Positions 37,211-46,466 of a stretch of 64,000 bases of DNA are shown piece after piece. The stretch's first letter is position 1, and each line of letters opens with the position of its first letter. The stretch comes from Anaerolineaceae bacterium oral taxon 439 (GTDB lineage: Bacteria; Chloroflexota; Anaerolineae; Anaerolineales; Anaerolineaceae): contig CP017039.1 of NCBI GenBank assembly GCA_001717545.1, positions 2,232,001 to 2,296,000 of the forward strand, read 5' to 3'. A model generated the notes under the pieces. That model ran no database searches. It was not told the origin of the DNA and saw only the letters and a program-made list of their open reading frames with translations. Both the position numbers and the translations under genes were made by a program.

Positions 37211-38701
37211 CTATCCCTGCGCCCGGAGCTCCCGCGCGGCGCGTTGAATCCGACGCAGCGTCAGCTCTTTTCCCAGAATTTCCATCGATTCGAAAAGCGG
37301 CGGACTGACCCGCTGACCCGTAACGGCGACACGAAGGACGCCGAAAACCTGCGCCGGCTTGAGCCCCATCTCCGCGACCAGCTCGCGCATCTCCGGCTCG
37401 CCGATCCTCGGACTGATCTCCGGGAGCGCCGTTAAGACGTCGTAGCTTCTCTCCGCGATCTCGGCGCACTGCGCGGCGGTCAGTCCTTTCTGGATCAGGT
37501 CCGCCGTCGCCGGCACAACCTCGGCGCGGAAGAAAAAACCGGCTAACGCGACCGATTCGTCGAGCGTGACCATGCGCTCCCGGATAATCGGCGCAATTTT
37601 CAGCAGCGTCGCGTCGTCGGCATCGATCCCTTCTTTAAGGAAGAAAGGCTTGATCCGGGCCGCTAAATCCTCGATCGTCAACATACGGATATGGGTTCCA
37701 TTAAAATGGTCCAGCTTGGTAAAATTGATCGCCGCCGGGGACGGAGTCAGGTGCTCCAGCGAAAAATCGCGAACAAGCGCGTCCATCGTGAAAATCTCGG
37801 TATGATCGTCGAAGCTCCAGCCCATCAACGCGATCCAGTTCACGACCGCCTCCGGAAGGTACCCCAAATCGATCAGGTCGGTCAGGAAGAGCGAATATCC
37901 GTCCTTTATAAAATCGGCGGAGTCCCGTTTCGAAACCTTTCCCTTCCCATCCGGCTTCAGGAAAAGCGAAAGATGAATCCATTCCGGCTCGTCCCACCCA
38001 AACGCACGGATAATCAGGTGATGCAGCGGGAGCGTCGGGATCCATTCCGACCCGCGGATCACGTGCGAAATTTTCATGAGATGATCGTCGACCATCGCCG
38101 CCAGGTGATACAGCGCCCAACCGTCCGACTTGACGATAATATAATCGTCGATCGTCCGGTTCTCGACCGTAATCTCCCCGCGGATCAGGTCCCGAACCGT
38201 CGTTACGCCTTCCTTCGGCGTCTTAAAGCGGATCACGTGCGGCTCGCCGGCCGCGACGCGCTTCCGCGCTTCATCCAACGGAATCTCACGGCAGCAGCCG
38301 TCGTAATGCGGAAATTCTTTGCGCTGCTGCTGCTCCTGCTTCATGCGCGACAGCCGCTCCGAAGAGCAGAAGCAATAATACGCATCGCCCTGCTCGACGA
38401 GCCGCTCGGCGTATTGACGGTAGAGCGCTTTCTTATCCGCCTGCCGATACGGTCCGTACTCGCCGCCGACGTCAGGTCCCTCCTGCCAGTCGATTCCGAG
38501 CCAACGCAGCCCGTCGATAATCTCTCTTTCCGCGCCTTCGACGTAACGCTTCTTATCGGTATCCTCGATCCTCAGGATAAAAGTACCGCCCGTTTTTTTC
38601 GCTAAAAGATAATTGTAAAGCGCCGTTCGCCCGCCGCCGAGATGAAGCCGCCCGGTCGGAGAGGGCGCGAATCGAACGCGTACCGGCTTTTGATCTGTCA
38701 T
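37211..38701 (-). CDS. gltX: Glutamyl-tRNA synthetase
   Basis: Class I synthetase, 496 residues. The HIGH motif appears as PSPTGRLHLGGGRTALYN, and the KMSKS motif as KVSKRDSADF (about residue 250). The ILRIEDTDKKRY block and GDAYYCFCSSERL region are typical. The anticodon-binding half is complete, ending RRIQRAARELRAQG. Whether it is discriminating, or also charges tRNA-Gln for amidation, cannot be read off. No glnS was seen in the window. Confidence 0.96.
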   Translation of the reverse strand: MTDQKPVRVRFAPSPTGRLHLGGGRTALYNYLLAKKTGGTFILRIEDTDKKRYVEGAEREIIDGLRWLGIDWQEGPDVGGEYGPYRQADKKALYRQYAERLVEQGDAYYCFCSSERLSRMKQEQQQRKEFPHYDGCCREIPLDEARKRVAAGEPHVIRFKTPKEGVTTVRDLIRGEITVENRTIDDYIIVKSDGWALYHLAAMVDDHLMKISHVIRGSEWIPTLPLHHLIIRAFGWDEPEWIHLSLFLKPDGKGKVSKRDSADFIKDGYSLFLTDLIDLGYLPEAVVNWIALMGWSFDDHTEIFTMDALVRDFSLEHLTPSPAAINFTKLDHFNGTHIRMLTIEDLAARIKPFFLKEGIDADDATLLKIAPIIRERMVTLDESVALAGFFFRAEVVPATADLIQKGLTAAQCAEIAERSYDVLTALPEISPRIGEPEMRELVAEMGLKPAQVFGVLRVAVTGQRVSPPLFESMEILGKELTLRRIQRAARELRAQG

Positions 38702-38749
38702 TTTATTTTTACCCGCCTCTTCTTCGTTTATGATACGTTTAGATTCTAA

Positions 38750-38771
38750 CGCTTTTCTCTTCGGAAAAGCG
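38750..38771 (-). terminator. Hairpin between rodA and gltX
   Basis: CGCTTTTC (38750-38757) and GAAAAGCG (38764-38771) are perfect arms with a 6-base loop, 30 bases after the rodA stop. No U-run, so termination is likely weak or Rho-assisted. Confidence 0.45.
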
Positions 38772-38802
38772 CAGTTCGCAGCAAAGCTGAGATTCTCCGG
38801 CG

Positions 38803-39930
38803 CTATCGGAGCTCTTCCTGTTTGACCTGCCGCGCGGCGACGCTCTCGACCAGCCCGATCATGACCGCCAGCGCCAATGTCGACGATCCACCGTAACTTA
38901 CGAACGGAAGCGTCAGCCCAGTCACCGGCAGGACCTGCAGATTAACGCCGATATTAACCGATGTCTGGAAAAAAAGAAGCGCCCCAACCCCATAGCAGAT
39001 CAACGCGCCGAACAGGTCGGGCGCCTGCATCGCGTTTCGGAAACAGCGCCAGATCATGAACATAATCAGGATAATAATCGACATCGTTCCAACAAAGCCA
39101 AACTCCTGCCCCAGCGCCGAAAAAATAAAGTCGGTATGCCGGACTTTCAGGAACCGGAGCTGAACCTGCGTTCCATTGCCGTACCCCTGTCCGGTCAGCT
39201 GACCCGAACCAAGCGAAATAACCGCCTGGTCAACGTTATAGTTATCGCCATATCGCGCGTTCGGATCCGGAGCGATAAACGTCCGAACCCGGTTCAGCTG
39301 GTATTCCTGAACGAAGGGAACCGTATCCGGCGAAAGCAGGATCCAGATCAGCATCCCGGTAATAAAGAAAAAGCCAAAAAGCCCCAGAATAACCAGATAT
39401 TTCGTCGGCACCTTACTCACCCAAAGCATTGAAAACCAGATCACCATCATAACGATCGACGTACTCATGTTCGGCTGAAGCAGAATAAATAAAACGATTC
39501 CAAACGTAAGCCCGAAGCTGGTCAGGATCCAGCGCATATCATGCGGATCGTACCAGCGATCGGAAAAATACTTCGCCAGCCGGATAATCAGGACCGCCTT
39601 CGCGAATTCCGACGGCTGAAGCTGGAACGGACCGATCCGAAGCCAGCGCGCCGCGCCGAACTGCGCCTGGCCGAAGATATTGAGCGCAAAGAGCAGCACG
39701 ATGATCCCGAAATATAAAAGCCCGGACATCGCGTCCAGATAATGATAATCGAAGATCGTCAGCCCGATAATCATGAACAAGCCGATCACCACGTACTGAA
39801 CCTGACTGTTGACGCTGACTTCAAGATTTCCCGCCAGCGCCGACGTAATCATGACGATTCCGAAAACGCAAAGCACCAGCACAACCGCGAACAGCCAATA
39901 ATCAAAACTGCGCCAGATTTCCCGTTTCAT
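38803..39930 (-). CDS. rodA: Rod-shape peptidoglycan polymerase RodA
   Basis: SEDS-family glycosyltransferase that polymerises lipid II during elongation. 375 residues with about ten spans. The family features are present: LRIGPFQLQPSEFAKAVLII (PSE motif), GSGQLTGQGYGNGTQVQLRF, HTDFIFSALGQEFGFVG with the key aspartate and glutamate, and the C-terminal LPFVSYGGSS signature. It is the last gene of mreB-mreC-mreD-mrdA-rodA, 8 bases behind mrdA, and works with the PBP2 encoded there. Confidence 0.96.
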   Translation of the reverse strand: MKREIWRSFDYWLFAVVLVLCVFGIVMITSALAGNLEVSVNSQVQYVVIGLFMIIGLTIFDYHYLDAMSGLLYFGIIVLLFALNIFGQAQFGAARWLRIGPFQLQPSEFAKAVLIIRLAKYFSDRWYDPHDMRWILTSFGLTFGIVLFILLQPNMSTSIVMMVIWFSMLWVSKVPTKYLVILGLFGFFFITGMLIWILLSPDTVPFVQEYQLNRVRTFIAPDPNARYGDNYNVDQAVISLGSGQLTGQGYGNGTQVQLRFLKVRHTDFIFSALGQEFGFVGTMSIIILIMFMIWRCFRNAMQAPDLFGALICYGVGALLFFQTSVNIGVNLQVLPVTGLTLPFVSYGGSSTLALAVMIGLVESVAARQVKQEELR

Positions 39931-39938
39931 GGATTCCC

Positions 39939-42077
39939 TTACTCCGACTCGTCATACGTCGTTTCCTCCAGCGCGTCGGGCGGCGCCGCGAACCGGACAA
40001 TCTCGCCGTTCTTCTCCGCGTCCATCTCTTTCATCAGGAAGAAATTATCGATAATCCGCCGGACGGTATATCCCGCCGTCGACGAACCTTCCTTTCCGTT
40101 ATAAATAAAGACGACGACGACGATTTCCGGCTTTTCGTAAGGAGCGTAACCGGCGGTCCAGCCATGCGCCGGCCATTTTCCGAAGTCGCAAAGCCCTTTC
40201 TCACGCGCAATATCGTCGCAGTATTCCGCCGTTCCGGTTTTCGCCGACGATTCGTAAATATCGCCCTCGAACGGAGCTTCCCCTGTTCCGCCCGGCTGCG
40301 GAACGCGACGGAGCCCTTCGCGCGTGACCTCGACGACCCAGGGCTCAACCGCCTTATATGTCCCCAGTTCGACCCCGTCCTTGTCATACTCCATAATCTT
40401 CGGGTCCTTCGTAATATCCCAAAGCATCCGCGGCGTAAACGGCAGCACGGTATTCCCGCGCTCGTCCAGGACCTCGCGGATCAGCGTCGGACGCGGCATC
40501 ACCCCGTAAGCCGCAACCGTCGCAAACGACATCATGACCTGAAGCGGGGATGCGGTAATATACCCCTGCCCCATTGACGCCAGGTACGTGTCGCCGGTCG
40601 CCCAGGATTCGCCCATGTTAACTCGTTTCCAGGTCCGCGTCGGGATCATCCCGGTTTCTTCACCGGTCAGCTCGATCCCCGTCCGCTCGCCGTACCCTAA
40701 CGCGTGCGCGTATTGCCCGAGCCGGTCAATCCCCAACCCGACCGGGACCTCGTCCTCATACCCGCCGCCCACCTTGTTAAAATAAATGTTGCAGCTCCAT
40801 GCCAGCGCCGAACGGTAATCGACGTATCCATGTCCCGTTTTAAGATGGCAGACGTACTCCTGAACTGAACCAGGATCGTTCGGCGAATACGAATTCTGCA
40901 TTCGAATCGAACCCGGATCGAAAATCTGGTCTTCCGGATCGAGAACATGCTCGTTCATGACGCCGATCCCGGTCACAATCTTAAACACGGACCCCGGCGG
41001 CTGCGCCACCTGCGTAATATGGTTCAGGAGCGGTTTCGACTGGCTGAGGCTGAGCTGCTCATAGTAGTAAGCCGGAATATAGCGCGTCATGCGGTTGTTC
41101 TCAAACGTCGGCTCGGAAACCAGGCCCAGAATTTCGCCCGTATACGGATCCATCGCTACCGCCGCCCCGTCATGCGTCAACGTACCGGACAGCGAAACCC
41201 GATTATAGAAGTCCATTGTATCCAGAAGCGCCGCGCGCATGACGTTTTGAAGCCGGACGTCGATCGTCAGCTTCACGTTATATCCCGGGACCGCCGCCTT
41301 GGGCGGCTCTAAATCGCGCATCTCCAATCCCGCGACGTCGACCTCGACCACCCTGCGGCCGTTCTTCCCGGAAAGCAGGTCCTGAAGCGAGGACTCAACG
41401 CCGCCGTATCCGAACCGATCTTTATTTAATAGGAAACCGCGTTCTTCCATCTCGTCCGCAACATATTCCGGGATCGGCCCCAGAAAGCCGACGATCTCCG
41501 ACGTACTATAACCCGTCGGATATTCGCGAATCGAATTCACGCGGACCCCCACCCCGGGCATCGTCGCCGAAAGCTCCTTGATCCGCCGGGCCAGCTCCTC
41601 CGGCACGTCGCAGAGAATCCCCGTTTCTGAATACGGCGACAGCGACGAAGCGATGTAGACGATTTGCGTCAGTCCGAAATCGGACGTGCATTCGCCATAC
41701 AGCCGGACCGTATCGTCGTTTAACTCGCCGTTATTGACGGGAATATCGACAAGGCCGGAAAGCGTCCGGAAAATCCGCTGCCGGTCGCCTTCGTCTTCGG
41801 GAAGCTCCGCTGGAACGATAACGATATCGTACGTCGGGATATTCTTCGCCAGAACGACCCCGTTCCGATCGTAAATAACGCCGCGTTTCGTCTGGTCGCG
41901 GACGACGGTAATCCGATTTTCGTCCGCGCTCGCTAAATAAGCTTCTCCGTCAAGGATCTGAATTTCAAATAAGCGCGTCACGTAAAAAATAATAATGACC
42001 GCCATGACGACGTACGCAATCAAAAGGCGTCGATTTTTTAAATCCAGTTTTTCATTTTTAAAGTTATCCTGCATCAT
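39939..42077 (-). CDS. mrdA: Penicillin-binding protein 2 (elongation transpeptidase)
   Basis: Cross-links peptidoglycan as the partner of RodA. About 712 residues: a cytoplasmic N-terminus, one membrane anchor (RLLIAYVVMAVIIIFYVTRLF), the pedestal domain starting FEIQILDGEAYLASADENR, and the transpeptidase domain with SVFK in PPGSVFKIVTG (active serine), SCN in AWSCNIYFNK and KTG in SAKTGTAEY. It is somewhat longer than E. coli PBP2 (633). The start is set at ATG 42077, which overlaps the mreD stop as ATGA. Confidence 0.96.
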   Translation of the reverse strand: MMQDNFKNEKLDLKNRRLLIAYVVMAVIIIFYVTRLFEIQILDGEAYLASADENRITVVRDQTKRGVIYDRNGVVLAKNIPTYDIVIVPAELPEDEGDRQRIFRTLSGLVDIPVNNGELNDDTVRLYGECTSDFGLTQIVYIASSLSPYSETGILCDVPEELARRIKELSATMPGVGVRVNSIREYPTGYSTSEIVGFLGPIPEYVADEMEERGFLLNKDRFGYGGVESSLQDLLSGKNGRRVVEVDVAGLEMRDLEPPKAAVPGYNVKLTIDVRLQNVMRAALLDTMDFYNRVSLSGTLTHDGAAVAMDPYTGEILGLVSEPTFENNRMTRYIPAYYYEQLSLSQSKPLLNHITQVAQPPGSVFKIVTGIGVMNEHVLDPEDQIFDPGSIRMQNSYSPNDPGSVQEYVCHLKTGHGYVDYRSALAWSCNIYFNKVGGGYEDEVPVGLGIDRLGQYAHALGYGERTGIELTGEETGMIPTRTWKRVNMGESWATGDTYLASMGQGYITASPLQVMMSFATVAAYGVMPRPTLIREVLDERGNTVLPFTPRMLWDITKDPKIMEYDKDGVELGTYKAVEPWVVEVTREGLRRVPQPGGTGEAPFEGDIYESSAKTGTAEYCDDIAREKGLCDFGKWPAHGWTAGYAPYEKPEIVVVVFIYNGKEGSSTAGYTVRRIIDNFFLMKEMDAEKNGEIVRFAAPPDALEETTYDESE

Positions 42078-42577
42078 TTTGCTGCATCCACTCGATAAAT
42101 CCAATTCGCGTAATCGTTCAGGAAACTATACGTCGGAAAGGCCAGTAATAAGTTTAACGTCATCGACGGCAGGAAGATCTGCGTAATAACGAACGACAGC
42201 TCGTAGCGGACATCTTCGAGAAAAAGAAGGCCAAACGAAACCGCGACCGAAATCAGCGTCGCCGCGATCGTTACGAAAACCAATAAAATCAACGGCATCT
42301 GCCAGACCCAGCGCTTCAGGATCTGGATCATCAGCCAGACCGCCAGATAAATTATAAAATACCCGTACATCGGCAGCGCGGAATAAAAGGACATCATGAA
42401 CCCCGCCAGCAACGCCATCACAATCGTGAACCGTGTCTCCGAATTCAGCGTCCAGACGATCAGCGCGACCATGACCAGATCGGCCGTTCCGTAAAGAATC
42501 TGAAGCCGGCTGAAAACGCCGACTTCGAGCGTTCCGGCGAGAAACAGGATCACAAGAATCGAAACAACTTCGACCAT
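42074..42577 (-). CDS. mreD: Rod shape-determining protein MreD
   Basis: Small membrane protein of the elongasome, 167 residues with about five spans (VVSILVILFLAGTLEVGVF at the N-terminus, LMIQILKRWVWQMPLILLVF in the middle). Sequence is poorly conserved as usual, but position between mreC and mrdA, the length and the ATGA coupling to mrdA make the call firm. It starts 9 bases after the mreC stop. Confidence 0.9.
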   Translation of the reverse strand: MVEVVSILVILFLAGTLEVGVFSRLQILYGTADLVMVALIVWTLNSETRFTIVMALLAGFMMSFYSALPMYGYFIIYLAVWLMIQILKRWVWQMPLILLVFVTIAATLISVAVSFGLLFLEDVRYELSFVITQIFLPSMTLNLLLAFPTYSFLNDYANWIYRVDAAK

Positions 42578-42586
42578 CAGGCTGGC

Positions 42587-43426
42587 TTACTCCGCTTTTT
42601 TTTCAAGCGGGCTGATATTCGACGGACGGAAGTTCGCGACGACGAGGACCGCCTGAAGCGAGGAAAAGTCTTCCGCCGGCTGAATCGACGCCGACTGGAA
42701 AAGCTCGTTTTCGAGCCGGTTGACGTTCAGGATTTCCCCGATCATGATCTCCGACGGGAATTTTCCGCCCAGACCTGACGTTTGAATCGTCTGACCGAAT
42801 TCGAGCGTGATATCCTGCGAAACGAGTTCGATCGTCAGGTCGGACGTTACCGACCCGCGAACGACGCCGTCGCTGTCAGCTTCGACAATATACGCGTTAA
42901 CCAGCGACGCCGGATCGGTAATCAGCTGGACCCGGGCGGCCGACGCCGTAACCGCGTCGACCCGGCCGACGAGCCCCTTCTCCGTCACGACCGGCATGTC
43001 GAAGGTAATCCCGTCGTCCGAGCCCTTGTCGATCAGGACATACTGTAAAAACGGCGACGGATCTTTACCGATAACTTTCGCCGCGATATACGTTTCCTGC
43101 GGCCTGCCGCGGGCAAAGCCCAGAAGCGAATACAGGATCGCCGCCTCGCGAAGATCCTGTTCCAGCTGAATAATCTCCGTCCTGAGGAGCGCGACTTCGG
43201 CTTTAAGCGACTGATTTTCCGCCTGAAGCTCGGTAACCTCGCGCGGGATGGTAAAAAACTGCATTGCGTTCGAAAATCGTTCCGAAACCATCGACTGAAC
43301 CTGAACGAACGGATCCATGACGCCGCGAAGCAGCGTCGTTAAATAACCGCTGAACGCCAAAAGAATAAACCCGAGCGTCAACAATACGCCGACAACCTGA
43401 CGCCAATTTTTTCTAAATCGATTCAT
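42587..43426 (-). CDS. mreC: Rod shape-determining protein MreC
   Basis: 279-residue elongasome protein: a short cytoplasmic tail, one membrane anchor (WRQVVGVLLTLGFILLAFSG), a coiled-coil with heptad pattern around residues 60-95 (VTELQAENQSLKAEVALLRT), then the beta-barrel domain with VIGKDPSPFLQYVLIDKGSDDG and the GLVGRVDAVTASAARVQLIT motif that defines the family. It lies 66 bases behind mreB. MreC couples the cytoskeletal MreB to PBP2. Confidence 0.95.
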   Translation of the reverse strand: MNRFRKNWRQVVGVLLTLGFILLAFSGYLTTLLRGVMDPFVQVQSMVSERFSNAMQFFTIPREVTELQAENQSLKAEVALLRTEIIQLEQDLREAAILYSLLGFARGRPQETYIAAKVIGKDPSPFLQYVLIDKGSDDGITFDMPVVTEKGLVGRVDAVTASAARVQLITDPASLVNAYIVEADSDGVVRGSVTSDLTIELVSQDITLEFGQTIQTSGLGGKFPSEIMIGEILNVNRLENELFQSASIQPAEDFSSLQAVLVVANFRPSNISPLEKKAE

Positions 43427-43492
43427 GCTGTTAAAATTATAAGGTCATTTTACGCGCAGCTTCCCGCCGCAAAAAACTTAACTCCGATTTAA

Positions 43493-44554
43493 TCAGCGCC
43501 GTGCGAAACGATCGAGGCTGACCGCGAACTGATCGATCGTCGCGCTGTTTTCAAGAACGTACCCCGCCCCGCGCGCGACGCAGGTCAACGGATCCTCCGC
43601 CACCCAGACCCGGATATTCAGCTCTTCGTTGAGCCGATCCGCCAAGCCTAAAATCTGCGACCCGCCCCCGGATAAGCAGATTCCAGTCTCAATCAGGTCG
43701 GCGACAATTTCCGGCGGCGCTTCGTCGATCGCGTCCTTGACCGTATCGACGATCACCTGAATCGAACCGGAAATCGCGTCGCGAATCTCGACCGAAGAAA
43801 CTTCGATCGCCTCCGGAAGTCCGGTTACCAGGTTCCGTCCGCGCGTGACCATCGTCCTCTCCATCGGAAGCGGATGCGCCGAGGCGATCGAAATCTTGAT
43901 CTGCTCCGCCATACGCTCGCCGATATACAGGTTGTAGCGGTTGCGGACGTAATTTAAAATATCCTGATCCAGTTCATCTCCGGCTACGCGAAGCGAACGG
44001 GAGACCACGATTTCGTTCATCGAGAGAATCGCGACCTCGGTCGTTCCGCCGCCAATATCGACGACCATCGTCCCGCGAATTTCATTAATCGGGAGCCCAA
44101 TCCCGATCGCCGTCGCGACCGGCTCCTCGATCAGGTATATTTCGCGCGCGCCTGCCGCCATCCCGGCGTCGTAAACCGCGCGCCGCTCGACGTCGGTCGA
44201 ACCGCAGGGGATCCCGATCACGATCCGGGGCCGCGGGAACGGCGCGATCGTTTGCTGATGCGCCCTGCCGATAAAATAACTCAGCATCGCCTGCGTAATT
44301 TCAAACTCGGATATGACCCCGTCGCGCATCGGTCGAATCACGCTCAGGTTCGCCGGCGTCCGCCCCACCATTTCTTTCGCCTGCGCGCCGATCGCGACCG
44401 GCTGCCGGGTGCGCTTTTCGACCGCAACCCAAGACGGCTCGTTAATAACGATCCCCTTGCCGCGGACGTAAACAAGCGTGTTGGCGGTTCCAAGGTCGAT
44501 CCCAATATCTAACGAGAACAACCCCATGAACCAGTTAAGCGGATTAAATGCCAA
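43493..44554 (-). CDS. mreB: Rod shape-determining actin homologue MreB
   Basis: Bacterial actin that organises wall elongation, 353 residues. The phosphate-1 motif DIGIDLGTANTLVY, the phosphate-2 motif VVDIGGGTTEVAIL and the adenosine motif GICLSGGGSQILGL are intact. The N-terminus carries an amphipathic stretch (FNPLNWFMGLFSLD) for membrane binding. The reading frame starts at TTG 44554, with GGAG 7 bases before it; the next ATG (about 27 bases later) lies inside the conserved region's lead and lacks a site. First gene of the mreBCD-mrdA-rodA operon. Confidence 0.96.
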   Translation of the reverse strand: MAFNPLNWFMGLFSLDIGIDLGTANTLVYVRGKGIVINEPSWVAVEKRTRQPVAIGAQAKEMVGRTPANLSVIRPMRDGVISEFEITQAMLSYFIGRAHQQTIAPFPRPRIVIGIPCGSTDVERRAVYDAGMAAGAREIYLIEEPVATAIGIGLPINEIRGTMVVDIGGGTTEVAILSMNEIVVSRSLRVAGDELDQDILNYVRNRYNLYIGERMAEQIKISIASAHPLPMERTMVTRGRNLVTGLPEAIEVSSVEIRDAISGSIQVIVDTVKDAIDEAPPEIVADLIETGICLSGGGSQILGLADRLNEELNIRVWVAEDPLTCVARGAGYVLENSATIDQFAVSLDRFARR

Positions 44555-44591
44555 TCGGTCTCTCCAATGAAAGATAAGATATCACAAAAAA

Positions 44592-44609
44592 CGTTTCGAA
44601 AACGAAACG
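44592..44609. promoter_or_regulatory. Palindrome CGTTTCG-AAAA-CGAAACG upstream of mreB
   Basis: Perfect 7-base inverted arms 38 bases upstream of the mreB start, in the gap that also separates the host genes from the AT-rich island. It could be an operator for the elongation operon or a leader hairpin. Confidence 0.4.
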
Positions 44610-44861
44610 ATTTAATTCCGCTTTAGATTATACCAAAGTTATAGAACCTTTCCGATCTTTCGTCGTTCAGCGCGGCGCGGCAGGATGAATCGGAATACGT
44701 GTTGTCAAAGTAAATGCAGCCAGACCCAGAGCCGGTTCCTGAATCTTTTAGGCTGATATCACAATCTGGAAGGCTTTTAAATTAGTATAGAGACTATATC
44801 TTTTGTAAAAGCATGGTGATAGTATTAGAAAATAACGACAGTGTTTTCACAAGGAGGAATT
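44610..44861. other. Gap between mreB and the AT-rich island
   Basis: About 250 bases with no gene. The left part (to ~44730) has host-like GC-rich patches; from about 44760 the sequence turns AT-rich. Promoters for both mreB and the island's plus-strand operon must lie here. TAGTAT at about 44787-44792 and similar AT-rich hexamers occur, but no pair of -35/-10 boxes is convincing. No direct repeat, integrase or tRNA end was found at the transition. Confidence 0.4.
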
Positions 44862-46466
44862 TTGATTATAAACGGTTCTGCTTCTTGGGATAGTCATGTC
44901 GTAGAAAATTTGGAAAAAAGTTTTCTTGATGGTCAAAAAGTTGACTTTTTTATTGGTTCTCCAAAATCCTTATATGATTGCGCCCATGAAAGCGCTGAAA
45001 ATAACCCCGACAAGATATTTCTTATCGACGAAACTGACGCCAGCTATACGTTTCTGCAAACATTCTCCGATGCTACCCGTTACGCATACTTTTTGAAGAA
45101 AACATATGGGATTCGGAAAGGCGATCGGATTGGATTACTGCTGGATACAAGTTATACAAGCCTTGCCATGATCTTAGCTATAAATGCGCTGGGGGCAATT
45201 TCTGTCATGCTCCCAACAAAATACAAAATAAATGAAATTGCATTGCTTGTCGAAAAAACCACGCCGAAATTAATAATATATGGGGATAAGTTCAGCTTAT
45301 TACCAGATTTCGAGGTCCCGAATTTAAAATTATTCAAAATCTCAAAAGGCGCGCTTGATCTAACGGAAGAAGCTTATAAGGAAAATCTTTCCTGCCTGGA
45401 AACAAATCTTGAAGACCCTGCGATCATTATTTTTACATCGGGGACCACATCGCAAGCAAAAGGAGTTATCTTAAAAAACTATAACGTTATTCATGCCATT
45501 GTTTCTTATGCGCGAATATTAGGTTTTTCTGGAGACGACAGTTCTGTCCTTTGTACACCTATGTACTATGTTACGGGATTAATTGCGATTTTTGGGCTGT
45601 TGTTGTTTTTAGGCGGAACAATTTATATTCATTCAAAATTCAACGCAGTTCGAGTTCTTGAGACGGTTCGTCGTCACAAAATTACTTTTCTTCACGGGTC
45701 TCCTACGGTATTCTATTTGCTTTTAAATGAGCAGGGAAGTTTTCCCGTTTTACCTTCGCTAAAAAAAATAATTTGCGGCAGCAGCAATCTTCCGAAAGAT
45801 CGAATTTCGGATATTTATAGATGGCTGCCGGAAGTTGATATCCGTACCGTATATGGATTGACAGAAACATCCTCTCCCGGCACAATCATGCCGCATAACA
45901 CAGCAACAAGTTCCGCAATAGGATCTTCCGGGAAACCAATTCCGGGATTTTCAGTTAAGATCGTCGATAATACAGGAAATACATTAGGGCAAAATCAACA
46001 CGGCGAAATCTTAGTCAAAGGTACAAACGTATTCAATCATTACTATGGAATTGACGACAGCCCGCTTATTAATGGATGGTTCCCAACCGGAGATATCGGT
46101 TATATAAACTCTCTCAACTATTTATTTATCGTTGATCGCAAGAAAAATATGATAAACCGTGGCGGAGAAAAGATCTGGAGTTATGACATCGAAAATGAGC
46201 TTTGTAATATTCCGGGAATTATTGACGCAGCAGTAGTGGCAATTCCCGACGAGAAATATGGTGAAATCCCTGCCGCTGCTGTCGTCCAAAACCATGAAAA
46301 TAAGCGGACGAAATCTGAAATTATCAATCACTTAAAAACCAGATTGGCGAATTTTCAAATTCCTGAACGTATTTTATTTTTACGAGAAATTCCACAAACT
46401 GCAAATTTAAAACAAGACAAAAAAAAGATTGTCAATTTATTCTTATCAAGGGAGAAAGAAGAATGA
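44862..46466 (+). CDS. AMP-forming acyl-CoA synthetase (class I adenylate-forming)
   Basis: Activates a carboxylic acid to its CoA thioester via an acyl-adenylate. About 534 residues. The ANL motifs are present: phosphate loop IIIFTSGTTSQAKGV (about residue 193), YGLTETSS, TGDIGYINSLNYLFIVDRKK, hinge MINRGGEKIWSYDIE and a C-terminal lysine in TANLKQDKKK. AAGGAGG at 44851-44857 points to TTG 44862; a GTG at 44841 is in frame but overlaps nothing useful. First gene of the island's plus-strand operon, linked to the next gene by ATGA. It resembles long- or medium-chain and crotonobetaine/carnitine-type ligases; substrate unknown. AT-rich codons throughout. Confidence 0.88.
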   Translation: MIINGSASWDSHVVENLEKSFLDGQKVDFFIGSPKSLYDCAHESAENNPDKIFLIDETDASYTFLQTFSDATRYAYFLKKTYGIRKGDRIGLLLDTSYTSLAMILAINALGAISVMLPTKYKINEIALLVEKTTPKLIIYGDKFSLLPDFEVPNLKLFKISKGALDLTEEAYKENLSCLETNLEDPAIIIFTSGTTSQAKGVILKNYNVIHAIVSYARILGFSGDDSSVLCTPMYYVTGLIAIFGLLLFLGGTIYIHSKFNAVRVLETVRRHKITFLHGSPTVFYLLLNEQGSFPVLPSLKKIICGSSNLPKDRISDIYRWLPEVDIRTVYGLTETSSPGTIMPHNTATSSAIGSSGKPIPGFSVKIVDNTGNTLGQNQHGEILVKGTNVFNHYYGIDDSPLINGWFPTGDIGYINSLNYLFIVDRKKNMINRGGEKIWSYDIENELCNIPGIIDAAVVAIPDEKYGEIPAAAVVQNHENKRTKSEIINHLKTRLANFQIPERILFLREIPQTANLKQDKKKIVNLFLSREKEE

